A stretch of DNA of 64,000 bases, from the NCBI RefSeq assembly GCF_008369105.1, contig NZ_VINQ01000001.1, positions 434,001 through 498,000 on the forward strand, in the 5' to 3' direction. Of the stretch, positions 11,088-21,566 are shown one piece after another; positions within the stretch are counted from its first letter, which is position 1, and each line of letters begins with the position of its first letter. Source of the DNA: Aquicoccus porphyridii (GTDB lineage Bacteria > Pseudomonadota > Alphaproteobacteria > Rhodobacterales > Rhodobacteraceae). The notes beneath the pieces are model-generated. The model saw only the letters and a list, made by a program, of their open reading frames with translations. It was not told the origin of the DNA and made no database searches. The position numbers and the translations under genes are program-made.

Positions 11088-11138
11088 CGCCTGCCTCCGC
11101 CGCAACCGCGCCCAACCTATGCCGCCCCGCGCGCGGCT

Positions 11139-11876
11139 TCAACGGCTCTTCCAGCGTACCATTTGCCGCATGATTCCGTGCAGCATCTGCACATCCGCCC
11201 GGCTCAACCGCATCCGGCTCCACAGGTTGCGCAGGTTGATCTTCATCCCCTCGGCCTTGGTCTCGGGAAAGAAAAACCCCGCCTCCTCGAGCCGCTCCTC
11301 GTAATGCGCCGCCAGCGCCTCGATCTCGCGCCCGGTTGCCCAATCCCCGCGCAGCACATCCGCCACGTGCACCACGCCGCCCCCCGTGCGCTGCCACTCG
11401 TATCCCGTGAGCAACACGCATTGCGCAAGGTTGAGCGACGGAAACGCCGGGTTCACCGGCACCGAGATAATCGCGTTGGCCCGCGCCACGTCCTCGTTCT
11501 CGAGCCCCGCCCGCTCGGGGCCAAAAAGAACCGCCACCCGCTCGCCCTCCGCGATCCGCGCGCGCGCCCCTTCCATCGCGCGCTCCGGGCTCAGCACCGG
11601 CTTGGTCAACTCGCGCGGTCGCGCTGTCGTGGCATAGACATAGGTGCAATCATCGAGTGCCCCGGCCAGGTCATCGTAAAGCCGCGCCTCGTCCAGAAGC
11701 CGCCCCGCGCCGCTGGCCATTGCCACCGCCTTCTCGCTGGGCCAGCCGTCGCGCGGCGCCACCACCCGCATCCGGTCCAGCCCGAAATTCCACATCGCCC
11801 GCGCCGCGGCGCCGATATTCTCGCCCATCTGCGGGCGCACAAGCACAAAGGCGGGTTGCGGGGTCTCGCTCGGCAT
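11139..11876 (-). CDS. trmJ: TrmJ-type tRNA/rRNA 2'-O-methyltransferase (SPOUT family)
   Basis: 245 residues of the TrmH/SPOUT class of knotted AdoMet methyltransferases. The three motifs are visible: ENIGAAARAMWNFGL (residues ~19-33), VLFGPERAGLENEDV (~115) and VNPAFPSLNLAQCVLL (~140). The closest known enzyme, TrmJ, methylates the 2'-OH of nucleotide 32 of tRNAs; the exact target here is inferred. A GAGGAGA ribosome site precedes the ATG. The C-terminal helical extension (residues ~180-245) is as in TrmJ. It is minus-strand, upstream of ctaA with a 51-base gap. Confidence 0.88.
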   Translation of the reverse strand: MPSETPQPAFVLVRPQMGENIGAAARAMWNFGLDRMRVVAPRDGWPSEKAVAMASGAGRLLDEARLYDDLAGALDDCTYVYATTARPRELTKPVLSPERAMEGARARIAEGERVAVLFGPERAGLENEDVARANAIISVPVNPAFPSLNLAQCVLLTGYEWQRTGGGVVHVADVLRGDWATGREIEALAAHYEERLEEAGFFFPETKAEGMKINLRNLWSRMRLSRADVQMLHGIMRQMVRWKSR

Positions 11877-12071
11877 CGGCTCTCCTCGATATGACCAGTC
11901 GCCGGATAAACCACGCCCCCGCCCGATGAAACCCCCGCTGCTCTTTCTTGGGAAAAATACTCACTCGACCGCCCCGGCCACGCGCCAACCCCGGGGTCCG
12001 GGGCCAAACGCTTGCACCCGCGCGATTTCCCACGCTATAGCAATCCGAACCCCATCGTCAGGAGACGCGCC

Positions 12072-12698
12072 ATGGCCCAGTCCGAGCAGCCGCAAATCTA
12101 TCTCGTCTCCCCCCCCGAGATCGAGCTTTCACGCTTTCCCGACACGCTGGCCCGCCTGCTCGACGCGCAGGAGGTCGCCTGCCTGCGCCTCGCGCTCTCC
12201 TCGCATGACGAAGACACGCTCTGCCGCGCCGCCGACGCGGTGCGCGAGGTGACGATCGCCCGCGACGTGGCGCTGGTGATCGAACGTCACATCCTGCTGG
12301 TCGAACGGCTGGGGCTTGACGGGGTGCATCTCACCGACGGGGTGCGTTCGGTGCGCAAGGCGCGCAAGGCGCTCGGCGACGAGGCCATCGTCGGCACCTA
12401 TTGCGCCGCCTCGCGCCATGACGGCATGACCGCGGGCGAGATGGGCGCCGATTACGTGAGTTTCGGCCCGGTCGGCGACACGCCGCTCGGTGACGGCACC
12501 ACCGCCGGGCGCGAGATTTTCGAATGGTGGTCCGAGATGATCGAGGTCCCGGTCGTCGCCGAGGGCGCGCTCGATCCCGGTCTCGTGGCCAGCCTCGCCC
12601 CGGTCACCGACTTCTTCGCCATCGGCGACGAGATCTGGCTCGCAGACGATCCCGTGGCCGCCTTGTCCGCGCTTCTCGCACCGTTGCAGGGCGGCTGA
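12072..12698 (+). CDS. Thiamine phosphate synthase-family (ThiE/TenI-like) protein
   Basis: A 208-residue TIM-barrel protein. Family features are DGVHLTDG in the middle, DYVSFGPVGDTPLGDG (the phosphate-binding GP-x-T region) near residues 130-145, and VVAEGAL then IGDEIW near the end. It may couple the thiazole and pyrimidine halves of thiamine, but the usual ThiE sequence is only partly preserved, so it may be a paralogue with another role. No thiamine genes or TPP riboswitch are close by. The ATG at 12072 is preceded by AGGAGA. Confidence 0.75.
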   Translation: MAQSEQPQIYLVSPPEIELSRFPDTLARLLDAQEVACLRLALSSHDEDTLCRAADAVREVTIARDVALVIERHILLVERLGLDGVHLTDGVRSVRKARKALGDEAIVGTYCAASRHDGMTAGEMGADYVSFGPVGDTPLGDGTTAGREIFEWWSEMIEVPVVAEGALDPGLVASLAPVTDFFAIGDEIWLADDPVAALSALLAPLQGG

Positions 12699-12709
12699 CC
12701 GCGCGCTGC

Positions 12710-12818
12710 GTTAACCATGGCCCATCCCCGGTTTCCCGCATCCGGGGGTGCGCGCATGTCAGCCGGGCAGCAGCCGGGAGTCACCCCCCCGATTCGGCGA
12801 CCAGCCCCGTCGTTAACC
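12710..12818. repeat. Dispersed intergenic repeat, copy B
   Basis: GTTAACC (12710-12716), the 34-base core (12756-12789) and GTTAACC (12812-12818), with the same spacing as copy A. It fills most of the 154-base gap between the ThiE-like gene and olsA, which converge here. In this copy GGGGGTG before the core can pair with CACCCCC inside it; this pairing is not kept in copy A. Confidence 0.75.
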
Positions 12819-12852
12819 ATTCCATCCGGGAATATGCGCATCGCGGCGGCCA

Positions 12853-13692
12853 TCACCCGGCCGCGCAGGTCCCCCGGTGATCAACGAGCCCCGAGCGCAC
12901 CACCTCTTCACAGGCCGCCGCCAGCGCCTTGCGGTGCGGAAAATCGTCCACTCTCAAGGGTTTGTGATATTTTACCGTTACCGCGCCCGGCCGACCGACC
13001 GACATCACCCGGGCCAGGTGCGGACCGAATGCCATCTCGCCCCACCAGCCATAGAACCGATCATCCTGCCCGCGCGGCACATGATAGGCCAATGTGACCG
13101 GCTGGATATGAAGGTCATGCTCGAGTCTTTCACTGAAGAACGCCTCGAAAAGCGTTGATTTAAAAGACAAAACCTGCTTCCCGTCGGTCGATGTGCCCTC
13201 CGGGAAGAACAGCAATCGGTGCCCGGCCAGCAACCGGTCCTCGAACAGCGCCTGCTGCGTCTTCGCCTGCCGTGGATCACGGTTGATGAACACCGTCCCC
13301 ACCGCCCGCGCCATCCACCCGATCGCGGGCCAGCGCGCCACCTCCGCCTTGGACACGAAATAGACCCGCTTGCGCGCGTTCAGCACAAAAATATCTAGCC
13401 ATGACACGTGGTTAGAGACCACGGCCCCGCGCGCCTGCATCCGCTCGCCCTCGACATGATAGCGGATTCCCAGCACGATCAGCGCCATGGCACAGACGCC
13501 CTGCACGATCCAGGGGGTCCATGGTCGCTGCACGCCGTGCAACGGCCGCTCCACAAGCCGCACAAGCAGCAAGAAGCCAAGCCCGCCAAAGATCAGGCTT
13601 GCAAGGATAACCCCCCGGAACAACACGAGAAAAACACCCACCGGCCCGATCCTGACCTGCGGTGGCTCCTGCGTCGGGTCCCAGGTGGTCAC
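12853..13692 (-). CDS. olsA: Lyso-ornithine lipid O-acyltransferase (PlsC family)
   Basis: Adds the second fatty acyl chain to lyso-ornithine lipid at the inner membrane. 279 residues with hydrophobic segments near 16-45 and 61-77 and the PlsC acyltransferase motifs NHxxxxD (N94, H95, D100 in SNHVSWLD) and FPEG (163-166). PlsC proteins may also act on lysophosphatidate, so the OlsA call rests mainly on its 4-base ATGA overlap with olsB just upstream. It converges on the ThiE-like gene. Confidence 0.88.
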   Translation of the reverse strand: MTTWDPTQEPPQVRIGPVGVFLVLFRGVILASLIFGGLGFLLLVRLVERPLHGVQRPWTPWIVQGVCAMALIVLGIRYHVEGERMQARGAVVSNHVSWLDIFVLNARKRVYFVSKAEVARWPAIGWMARAVGTVFINRDPRQAKTQQALFEDRLLAGHRLLFFPEGTSTDGKQVLSFKSTLFEAFFSERLEHDLHIQPVTLAYHVPRGQDDRFYGWWGEMAFGPHLARVMSVGRPGAVTVKYHKPLRVDDFPHRKALAAACEEVVRSGLVDHRGTCAAG

Positions 13693-14447
13693 AGCGCGCT
13701 CCCTCGCCCATAAAGCCGCGCACGCTGCGTATTCATCCGGGCGGTATCCATGATCAGGCAGACATCGGTGGTGTTGAACGCGCGATCCACGAACGCCCCC
13801 TCGCCGACCACCCCGCCAAGCCGCAGATAGGCCTTGATCAGCGCGGGCACCTGCACCATCGCCGCCCGCCGGTCGACCGCCGCCTCGGGCATGAGGTTCA
13901 TCGGCTGGAAATCACGCGCGCGAACGCGTATCTCTTCAGGGGCCAAGTGATTGTAATGCAAAAGGGAAAGCGGTTGCGCCAGCGCCTCGACATCGGTGCC
14001 ATGAAAACTGGCCACGCCAAAGAGAATCTCGATCCCATGGGTGTCGACATAGACCCCCAACCCGCTCCAGAGATGAAACAGCGCCGCCCCGCCACGATAT
14101 TCCGGCAACAGGCACGACCGCCCCAGCTCAAGCAGCTTTCGCCCGCTTGCCTTGAGCGGCCCGAGGTCATATTCGTCCTCGGAATAGAAGGCGCCAGCCT
14201 CCTGCGCATGCGCCTGCCGCATCAGGCGATAGACACCAACCACACGATCTGGGTTTTTGGTCCGGTCGATCAACAACATGTGGTCGCAAAACGGGTCAAA
14301 CCGGTCCCGCTCAAGCCGATTGACATGATCGACCAGCGCCCCGTCCCCCCCCAGTTCCTCAACGAAAACGCAATACCGCAACCGCTGCGCAGCCACCAGA
14401 TCCGCAGCGCTCCGCGCCAGTCTTACTTCGAACTCCGGTTCAGCCAT
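13689..14447 (-). CDS. olsB: L-ornithine N-alpha-acyltransferase
   Basis: Transfers a 3-hydroxyacyl group from acyl-ACP to ornithine, the first step of ornithine-lipid synthesis. 252 residues of the OlsB/GNAT-like acyltransferase fold: LRYCVFVEELG near the N-terminus, DPFCDHMLLID, VGVYRLM, LGRSCLLPEYRGG and YNHLAPEE in order. It is translationally coupled to olsA (ATGA overlap), forming an olsBA operon. Ornithine lipids can replace phospholipids under phosphate limitation; I see no Pho box upstream, but a CtrA-like site lies at 14522-14537. Confidence 0.92.
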   Translation of the reverse strand: MAEPEFEVRLARSAADLVAAQRLRYCVFVEELGGDGALVDHVNRLERDRFDPFCDHMLLIDRTKNPDRVVGVYRLMRQAHAQEAGAFYSEDEYDLGPLKASGRKLLELGRSCLLPEYRGGAALFHLWSGLGVYVDTHGIEILFGVASFHGTDVEALAQPLSLLHYNHLAPEEIRVRARDFQPMNLMPEAAVDRRAAMVQVPALIKAYLRLGGVVGEGAFVDRAFNTTDVCLIMDTARMNTQRARLYGRGSAL

Positions 14448-14521
14448 TCACCCATCTACCCATTCCCCGCCGCGCGGTTCTAGGCATCCTCCCGCCACTT
14501 CGCAAGGCGACTCAATCTCTG

Positions 14522-14537
14522 TTAACCTTTAGATAAC
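14522..14537. promoter_or_regulatory. Degenerate CtrA-like site upstream of olsB
   Basis: TTAACCTTTAGATAAC fits TTAA-N7-TTAAC at 8 of 9 fixed positions. It lies about 75 bases upstream of the olsB start and just past the DUF3553 stop. One mismatch makes this weak. Confidence 0.25.
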
Positions 14538-14539
14538 CT

Positions 14540-14725
14540 TCATCCGTCATCAAAGACGGGAACCAGCGCCACGCGCGCGCCCTCGATCACCACCTTGCCA
14601 GCCTCGGGGAAATTGACCGTGATCTTGCCCGCGATATTCGATTGCACCTGCCCCAGCCCCCAATCGGGCCGCTCGGGATGCCGCACCAGCATTCCAGGTT
14701 CAAGCATCGCGTTGAGATCATTCAT
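14540..14725 (-). CDS. DUF3553 small protein
   Basis: A 61-residue protein (MNDLNAMLEPGMLVRHPERP, then DWGLGQVQSNIAGKITVNF) matching the DUF3553 family: a short beta-rich, SH3-like fold related to the small domains found at helicase C-termini. Function unknown. Its start is only 23 bases from that of the divergent chpT, so each gene's promoter must lie largely inside the other gene's 5' end. Confidence 0.75.
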   Translation of the reverse strand: MNDLNAMLEPGMLVRHPERPDWGLGQVQSNIAGKITVNFPEAGKVVIEGARVALVPVFDDG

Positions 14726-14748
14726 TTTTCGCCCTTTCGGAGTTGTCC

Positions 14749-15345
14749 ATGCCCCATCCTGATCTCACCCTTGCCGCATTGGTCGGATCGCGTATTTGCC
14801 ACGATCTGATTAGCCCGGTCGGCGCCATTCACAACGGCCTCGAACTGATCGCCATGGGCGGTCCCATCGCCACGCCCGAACTGCGCCTCATCTCGGACAG
14901 CGTCGACAATGCCAGCGCAAGGATCAAGTTCTTTCGCGTCGCCTTTGGCATGACCTCGGCCGAACAGATGATCGGCGCGCCCGAAATCGGCGCCGTGATC
15001 GACGGCATCTATGGCGAAGGACGGCACAAGGCCGACTGGCAAGGCACCGGCGATGTGCCCCGCGCCGAGGTTCAGGCCATCTATCTTGCCATGCTCTGCC
15101 TCGAAACCGCACTGCCGCAGGGCGGCCTGATCACGGTGACGGGCCATGCCGGTGCCTGGGCACTTACCGCGACAGGCCCGCGTATCGCGCTCACCCCCGA
15201 CGCCCGCACCGCGCTTGACGGCAATATCCCTACTGGGCTGCGCCCGGCCCATGTCCAATACGCGCTCTTGCCGCTTTGTCTTGCAGAAGCGGGAAAAACT
15301 GCACGTATCGAGCAATCCGATGACGCCCTGACCCTCAGCTTCTGA
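14749..15345 (+). CDS. chpT: Histidine phosphotransferase ChpT
   Basis: ChpT passes phosphate from the hybrid kinase CckA to CtrA (and CpdR) in alphaproteobacteria. The 198-residue protein has the dimerisation/histidine-transfer helix RICHDLISPVGAIHNGLEL with phosphoacceptor H18, followed by a degenerate ATPase-like domain without ATP-binding motifs, as usual for ChpT. The ATG at 14749 with GGAG upstream is preferred over a TTG six bases earlier. ctrA and sciP are in the same window at 38.6-39.7 kb. It converges closely (3 bases) on proA. Confidence 0.9.
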   Translation: MPHPDLTLAALVGSRICHDLISPVGAIHNGLELIAMGGPIATPELRLISDSVDNASARIKFFRVAFGMTSAEQMIGAPEIGAVIDGIYGEGRHKADWQGTGDVPRAEVQAIYLAMLCLETALPQGGLITVTGHAGAWALTATGPRIALTPDARTALDGNIPTGLRPAHVQYALLPLCLAEAGKTARIEQSDDALTLSF

Positions 15346-15348
15346 CCC

Positions 15349-16614
15349 TCAGGCCCGCACCGTCCCATCACCATCGACCAGGTATTTGAAACTGGTCAAC
15401 TGCGCCGCACCCACCGGCCCGCGCGCATGCATCTTGCCCGTCGCGATCCCGATCTCGGCCCCCATGCCGAACTCGCCACCATCCGCGAACTGGGTCGAGG
15501 CGTTGCGCATCAGGATGGCTGAATCCAGCCTTTCAAAGAACCGCGCCGCCGCGTCATCGTCCTCGGTGAGGATGCAATCGGTATGGTTCGAGCCGTAGCA
15601 TCGGATATGCGCAATCGCCGCGTCGATATCCGGCACCACCCGCGCCGCGATGTCCATGTCGAGATACTCTCGCCCCCAATCCTCTTCGGTCGCGGGCGTG
15701 GTCCCCTTGATGACCGAAAGAGCCTCATCCGCATGAACGCGCACGCCCTTGTCAATCAGGGCCTTGATCACGCCTTGCCCAATGGTGTCGCGAATACCTT
15801 CATGTATCAAAAGACACTCGGCCGCCCCGCATATCCCCGTGCGCCGCGTCTTGGCGTTGATCACCACGTCGAGCGCCTTGACCGGGTCGGCCGCCGCATC
15901 AAGATAGATGTGCACGATACCTTCCAGATGGGCAAAGACCGGCACCCGTGCTTCGCGCTGCACCAACCCGACGAGGCCCTTGCCACCGCGCGGCACGATC
16001 ACGTCAACATATTCGGTCATTCGCAGCAATTCGCTCACAGCGGCTCGATCTTGCGTCGGGACGAGTTGTATGGCGGTTTCCGGCAAACCTGCCTGTGCCA
16101 ACCCCTCGATCAAACAGCGATGAATCGCCCGGGCCGAATGAAAACTCTCGGACCCGCCACGAAGGATCACCGCATTCCCCGATTTGAGACACAGCGCACC
16201 GGCATCGGCGGTCACGTTGGGCCGACTCTCGTAGATCACGCCAACAACCCCCAGGGGCGTGCGCACGCGGCGTATATGCAGACCAGTGGGCCGGTCCCAC
16301 TCGGCCATCACTTCACCCACCGGATCGGGCTGTGCGGCCACGGCGCGCAATCCCTCGACCATCGCCTTGATACGCGTCTCGTCCAGCATCAGCCGGTCCA
16401 TCATCGCAGCGGTGAGGCCCTTTTCACGACCATGGTCCACGTCCTCGGCATTGGCCGCGATGATCTCGGCCCGTCGCGCCCAGACAGAATCAGCCGCGGC
16501 ATTCAACGCCGCCTCTTTCATCTCGGCGCTGGCGCAGGCCAGTTCGGCGGCAGCCGCCTTTGCCTGCTTACCCAGATCGGCCATCATGACCGCGATATCG
16601 CTTGTATCTGTCAT
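15349..16614 (-). CDS. proA: Gamma-glutamyl phosphate reductase
   Basis: Second enzyme of proline synthesis: reduces gamma-glutamyl phosphate to glutamate semialdehyde with NADPH. About 421 residues of the aldehyde-dehydrogenase fold; [20 protein letters not shown], then VPRGGKGLV, and the catalytic cysteine in [17 protein letters not shown]. Two starts are possible: the ATG at 16614, which gives a family-like N-terminus ([15 protein letters not shown]), and a GTG at 16653 that overlaps the proB stop by four bases and would couple the genes. I place it at 16614. Confidence 0.95.
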   Translation of the reverse strand: MTDTSDIAVMMADLGKQAKAAAAELACASAEMKEAALNAAADSVWARRAEIIAANAEDVDHGREKGLTAAMMDRLMLDETRIKAMVEGLRAVAAQPDPVGEVMAEWDRPTGLHIRRVRTPLGVVGVIYESRPNVTADAGALCLKSGNAVILRGGSESFHSARAIHRCLIEGLAQAGLPETAIQLVPTQDRAAVSELLRMTEYVDVIVPRGGKGLVGLVQREARVPVFAHLEGIVHIYLDAAADPVKALDVVINAKTRRTGICGAAECLLIHEGIRDTIGQGVIKALIDKGVRVHADEALSVIKGTTPATEEDWGREYLDMDIAARVVPDIDAAIAHIRCYGSNHTDCILTEDDDAAARFFERLDSAILMRNASTQFADGGEFGMGAEIGIATGKMHARGPVGAAQLTSFKYLVDGDGTVRA

Positions 16615-16649
16615 CTCGACATTCCCTGTTTCACAGTTCTCGCTTCCGC

Positions 16650-18793
<2,144 letters not shown>

Positions 18794-18815
18794 TTACGCA
18801 AAGGCCGGTGACGGC

Positions 18816-19355
18816 TCAACTGCGTTTCAAACTGTATGTCCAGGTGGGCACCGTCGCGCCGCGCGCCACCGAATAGGTTTCGGCGTCGCCCAGATACTCG
18901 AACCCCTGGTTGGTCAACACCCGGGCCGAGGCCGGGTTGTCCTGAAAGACGCTGGCAAAAATCGTCTTGCTGTCCAGCGGGTTGGCGGCCAGAATCGCGG
19001 CAACTGCCTCCTGTGCTATGCCGGTGTTCCAGAATACGGGCGCCACCCAATAGCCGATTTCCGACTGGTTGCGATCCATCCGGGTCAGCCCGACCAGCCC
19101 CATTAACTCGTGCCCGCCGATCTTTGTGGCATCCATTGCCCAGACATCCTCCACCCGACCCTCGGATTGCGCCCGGCGAATGAAATCCTCGATCGTACCC
19201 GGCGGCAGGGGATGCGGAATCGACGTGGTATTGCGTGCCACGCGTTCGTCGCCCGCATAAAGCTCGATCAGCCCCTTGTCCGACACCCGCAATGGGCGCA
19301 GGTCGAACCGATCCGTCTCGATCACCGGCTGATTGATCACTTTTTCCAACTTCAT
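18816..19355 (-). CDS. GNAT-family N-acetyltransferase (RimJ/RimL type)
   Basis: 179 residues. The N-terminal ETDRFDLRPLRVSDKG and the central EIGYWVAPVFWNTGIAQEAV are characteristic of RimJ/RimL-like acetyltransferases that use acetyl-CoA; SVFQDNPASARVLTNQGFEYLG is the usual C-terminal block. The substrate cannot be told from sequence. It sits between rpmA and obgE, so a role in modifying a ribosomal protein is possible but only inferred from position. Confidence 0.85.
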   Translation of the reverse strand: MKLEKVINQPVIETDRFDLRPLRVSDKGLIELYAGDERVARNTTSIPHPLPPGTIEDFIRRAQSEGRVEDVWAMDATKIGGHELMGLVGLTRMDRNQSEIGYWVAPVFWNTGIAQEAVAAILAANPLDSKTIFASVFQDNPASARVLTNQGFEYLGDAETYSVARGATVPTWTYSLKRS

Positions 19356-19472
19356 GCGCTGCTACTCCTCCGAAAACGCACCCCCGGGGCATTGCCCGAC
19401 ATCCTTGCCATCCTACCCGCCTTCCTCCTCACGGGGGATGCACGTCGCCACAATGCAAACCCTTGAACGAGA

Positions 19473-19503
19473 AAGGGGACCGGCCTTTCATGCCGATCCC
19501 CTT
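19473..19503 (-). terminator. Hairpin after rpmA
   Basis: On the minus strand AAGGGGATCGGC and GCCGGTCCCCTT form a stem with one mismatch and a short loop, about 24 bases past the rpmA stop, followed by TTCTCG. The poor U-tract suggests partial read-through into the GNAT-obgE-proBA genes. Confidence 0.45.
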
Positions 19504-19526
19504 ACTCTCGTAACCTTAAGGTCGGC

Positions 19527-19796
19527 TTATTCTGCGGCCTCCATCGCCGGGAGCACCGAAATGAAGGTGCGGCCCTTGAGGCCCTTGTGAAACTGCACGT
19601 GTCCGTCAACCGTGGCAAAGATCGTGTGATCCTTGCCCATGCCCACGCCTTCGCCCGGCCACATCTTGGTGCCGCGCTGGCGCATGATGATGTTGCCAGC
19701 AATCACGTTTTCACCACCGAATTTCTTGACGCCAAGACGACGTCCAGCAGAATCGCGACCGTTGCGGGACGAACCGCCTGCTTTCTTGTGTGCCAT
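19527..19796 (-). CDS. rpmA: 50S ribosomal protein L27
   Basis: 89 residues, start [18 protein letters not shown], the typical flexible N-terminal tail that reaches the peptidyl-transferase centre, and [20 protein letters not shown]. Full length. Follows rplU by 21 bases on the minus strand. Confidence 0.98.
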   Translation of the reverse strand: MAHKKAGGSSRNGRDSAGRRLGVKKFGGENVIAGNIIMRQRGTKMWPGEGVGMGKDHTIFATVDGHVQFHKGLKGRTFISVLPAMEAAE

Positions 19797-19817
19797 ATCG
19801 CTTTCTCCTTTGCCGTC

Positions 19818-20468
19818 TTATTTGGCCAGTTTCTTGGCCTGTTCAACCCAGCCTTCGCGCTCAATGCGGCCCTTGAAGCTGAGTTTCTCGTCCATAGCAG
19901 CGATATCCGCCTCGGTCCATGCGGCGATCTGGGCAAAACTGGTTACCCCGGCCTCATGCAACTTCTTCTCAAGCGCGGGGCCAACCCCCGAAAGCACCTT
20001 GAGATCATCGCCAGCGCCCGATGCAGCGGCGGGTTTCGCCGTCTCTGCCTTGGCCTTCGCCTTCTTGGCGGGCTTCTCGGCGTCAGCTGCGGCCACAGCC
20101 ACCGCCCCGACCGATCCCGCGCCCAATGCGGCCTTGACCCCGGTCTTGTCGCCACCGCTCTCAAGGATCTCGGTGATCTTGAGCAGGGTCAGCTTCTGGC
20201 GGTGCCCCTTGGTCCGCTTGGAGCTATGCTTGCGTCGGCGGCGCACAAAGTGAATGACCTTGTCGCCCTTGACCTGGTCAACCACCTCGGCCTGCACGGC
20301 CGCACCATCCACCAGCGGCGCACCGACCACGGTCTTGTCACCGCCCAGCATCAGCACGTCGTTGAATTGAACCGTTTCACCGGCATCGGCAGCCAGTTTT
20401 TCCACTCGGAGCGTGTCGCCGGACTGGACCTTGTATTGCTTGCCGCCGGTCTTGATTACCGCGAACAT
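19818..20468 (-). CDS. rplU: 50S ribosomal protein L21 with C-terminal helix-hairpin-helix extension
   Basis: L21 is an early 50S assembly protein that binds 23S rRNA. Residues 1-103 form the L21 core ([34 protein letters not shown]). The protein is 216 residues instead of about 103: an Ala/Lys-rich linker (104-150) joins a compact domain (154-216; [21 protein letters not shown], then [16 protein letters not shown]) resembling the helix-hairpin-helix modules of polymerase-like and NuoE-like proteins. Such extensions are known in Rhodobacteraceae. The purpose of the extra domain is unknown. Confidence 0.95.
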   Translation of the reverse strand: MFAVIKTGGKQYKVQSGDTLRVEKLAADAGETVQFNDVLMLGGDKTVVGAPLVDGAAVQAEVVDQVKGDKVIHFVRRRRKHSSKRTKGHRQKLTLLKITEILESGGDKTGVKAALGAGSVGAVAVAAADAEKPAKKAKAKAETAKPAAASGAGDDLKVLSGVGPALEKKLHEAGVTSFAQIAAWTEADIAAMDEKLSFKGRIEREGWVEQAKKLAK

Positions 20469-20610
20469 GGCTCGCTTTCCTTTTGCTTTCGCGTCCTTTG
20501 GTCCCCAAAGCGGGCGTTATCGGGGCATGGCCCCACCTCGGACAGCGCGCCCTCACAGGCGTCATTAATATAAGAGCCGGGCCACAGGTTACCCCGCGCC
20601 CGGATGACGG

Positions 20611-20639
20611 CTTATCTTCAATCACGTGGCGCAAGTCAA
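20611..20639 (-). promoter_or_regulatory. Putative promoter of rplU-rpmA with a leader of about 135 bases
   Basis: On the minus strand TTGACT (20634-20639), a 17-base spacer and GATAAG (20611-20616). The expected start near 20603 leaves about 135 bases before rplU, containing short inverted repeats (GGGGCCATGCCCC; TTTGGGGACCAAA). Such a leader could take part in autoregulation, but this is a guess. Confidence 0.5.
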
Positions 20640-20717
20640 GAGGCTGCGGCGGCTATTTTCCGCGATTGTCACCACACCCGGCACCCGTCAACCGATTCGG
20701 GTATCCAACGATAGAAC

Positions 20718-21566
20718 TCACAGGTCTTCACCCTTCATCTGGGCCGCCAGGGCCAATCCCAAGGCATAGGAGATATCGCCGTACATCCGGTCGAAACCGG
20801 CGAAAAGCGCCCGATTCAGCGCATGGCCCGCCGGGGTTTCGGAAAATGTCGCATAAGCCGATACATCCGCATCCGAAAGATCCGAATAGGCCAGCATCAG
20901 ATAGGACATCATCCATTCCTCGGTATCCGCGCGCGTCTCTTCTTCCTGGGCCCAAACCTCGTCCACCATTTCGGCATCGCTCATGTCGAGCCCGCCGCCC
21001 TCGACCATACCCTGATAAAAGCGCAGATTCGAATTCAACGCCCCGGCAACATTGAACCCGATCAGATCATTGGCCTCGACATAAGAGCGGATCAGCGCAA
21101 GCCGCCGGTCCTGTTGCTGGCCGCCACTCTCGCTTTCTTTCGCCTCCCGATAGGCCGCCTTGGCCGCATCCTCTATCGCGGAGTCAAGAAACGCCCGCCG
21201 CGCCGCAATTTCGTGCTCGACAATCCGCTTGCCGCGCGCCGAGTGAAAGAATTCAAGCAGGTCCGGCAAATGACGCGCCTCAAGCTCCGCCCGCAAGCCG
21301 CGCTCCACCACCTGGCTCATCTTTTCCGGGTCATAGATGCGCGTCACGACCCTCTGCCATGCAGCCCCGCCGCCACCGGGCAGGAAATTCTGCCCCAACC
21401 CGGCGCCGAATTCCTCGCCTTCCGCCTGCATGATCTCCAGAAGCGGACCCAGTCCAAGCGCCTGGTTCAACACGATCCGGTCCTCGGCCTCGTCTCCTGC
21501 CGCGCGCAGCGCAAGAACCAGAACCAATACCACGGCAACGGTCGAACGGATCAACGCATGCGTCAT
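20718..21566 (-). CDS. Secreted DUF2059-type protein (second of a pair)
   Basis: 282 residues with an N-terminal signal-like helix (MTHALIRSTVAVVLVLVLAL ending near AAGDEA). The central LRAELEARHLPDLLEFFHSARGKRIVEHE resembles the DUF2059 fold, a helical periplasmic domain of unknown function. Start ATG at 21566 overlaps the stop of its upstream paralogue as TAATG, so the two are translationally coupled. The C-terminal half (SDADVSAYATFSETPAGHAL) mirrors the upstream protein, suggesting gene duplication. Confidence 0.7.
   Translation of the reverse strand: MTHALIRSTVAVVLVLVLALRAAGDEAEDRIVLNQALGLGPLLEIMQAEGEEFGAGLGQNFLPGGGGAAWQRVVTRIYDPEKMSQVVERGLRAELEARHLPDLLEFFHSARGKRIVEHEIAARRAFLDSAIEDAAKAAYREAKESESGGQQQDRRLALIRSYVEANDLIGFNVAGALNSNLRFYQGMVEGGGLDMSDAEMVDEVWAQEEETRADTEEWMMSYLMLAYSDLSDADVSAYATFSETPAGHALNRALFAGFDRMYGDISYALGLALAAQMKGEDL

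Noticed and set aside
10032-11894. 620-codon plus-strand open frame opposite ctaA and trmJ
   Set aside because: Spans two well-supported minus-strand genes; no domain and a His/Pro/Arg-rich composition.
11930-12071. TPP riboswitch upstream of the ThiE-like gene
   Set aside because: The conserved CTGAGA and ACCTGA blocks are absent; no riboswitch fold was seen.
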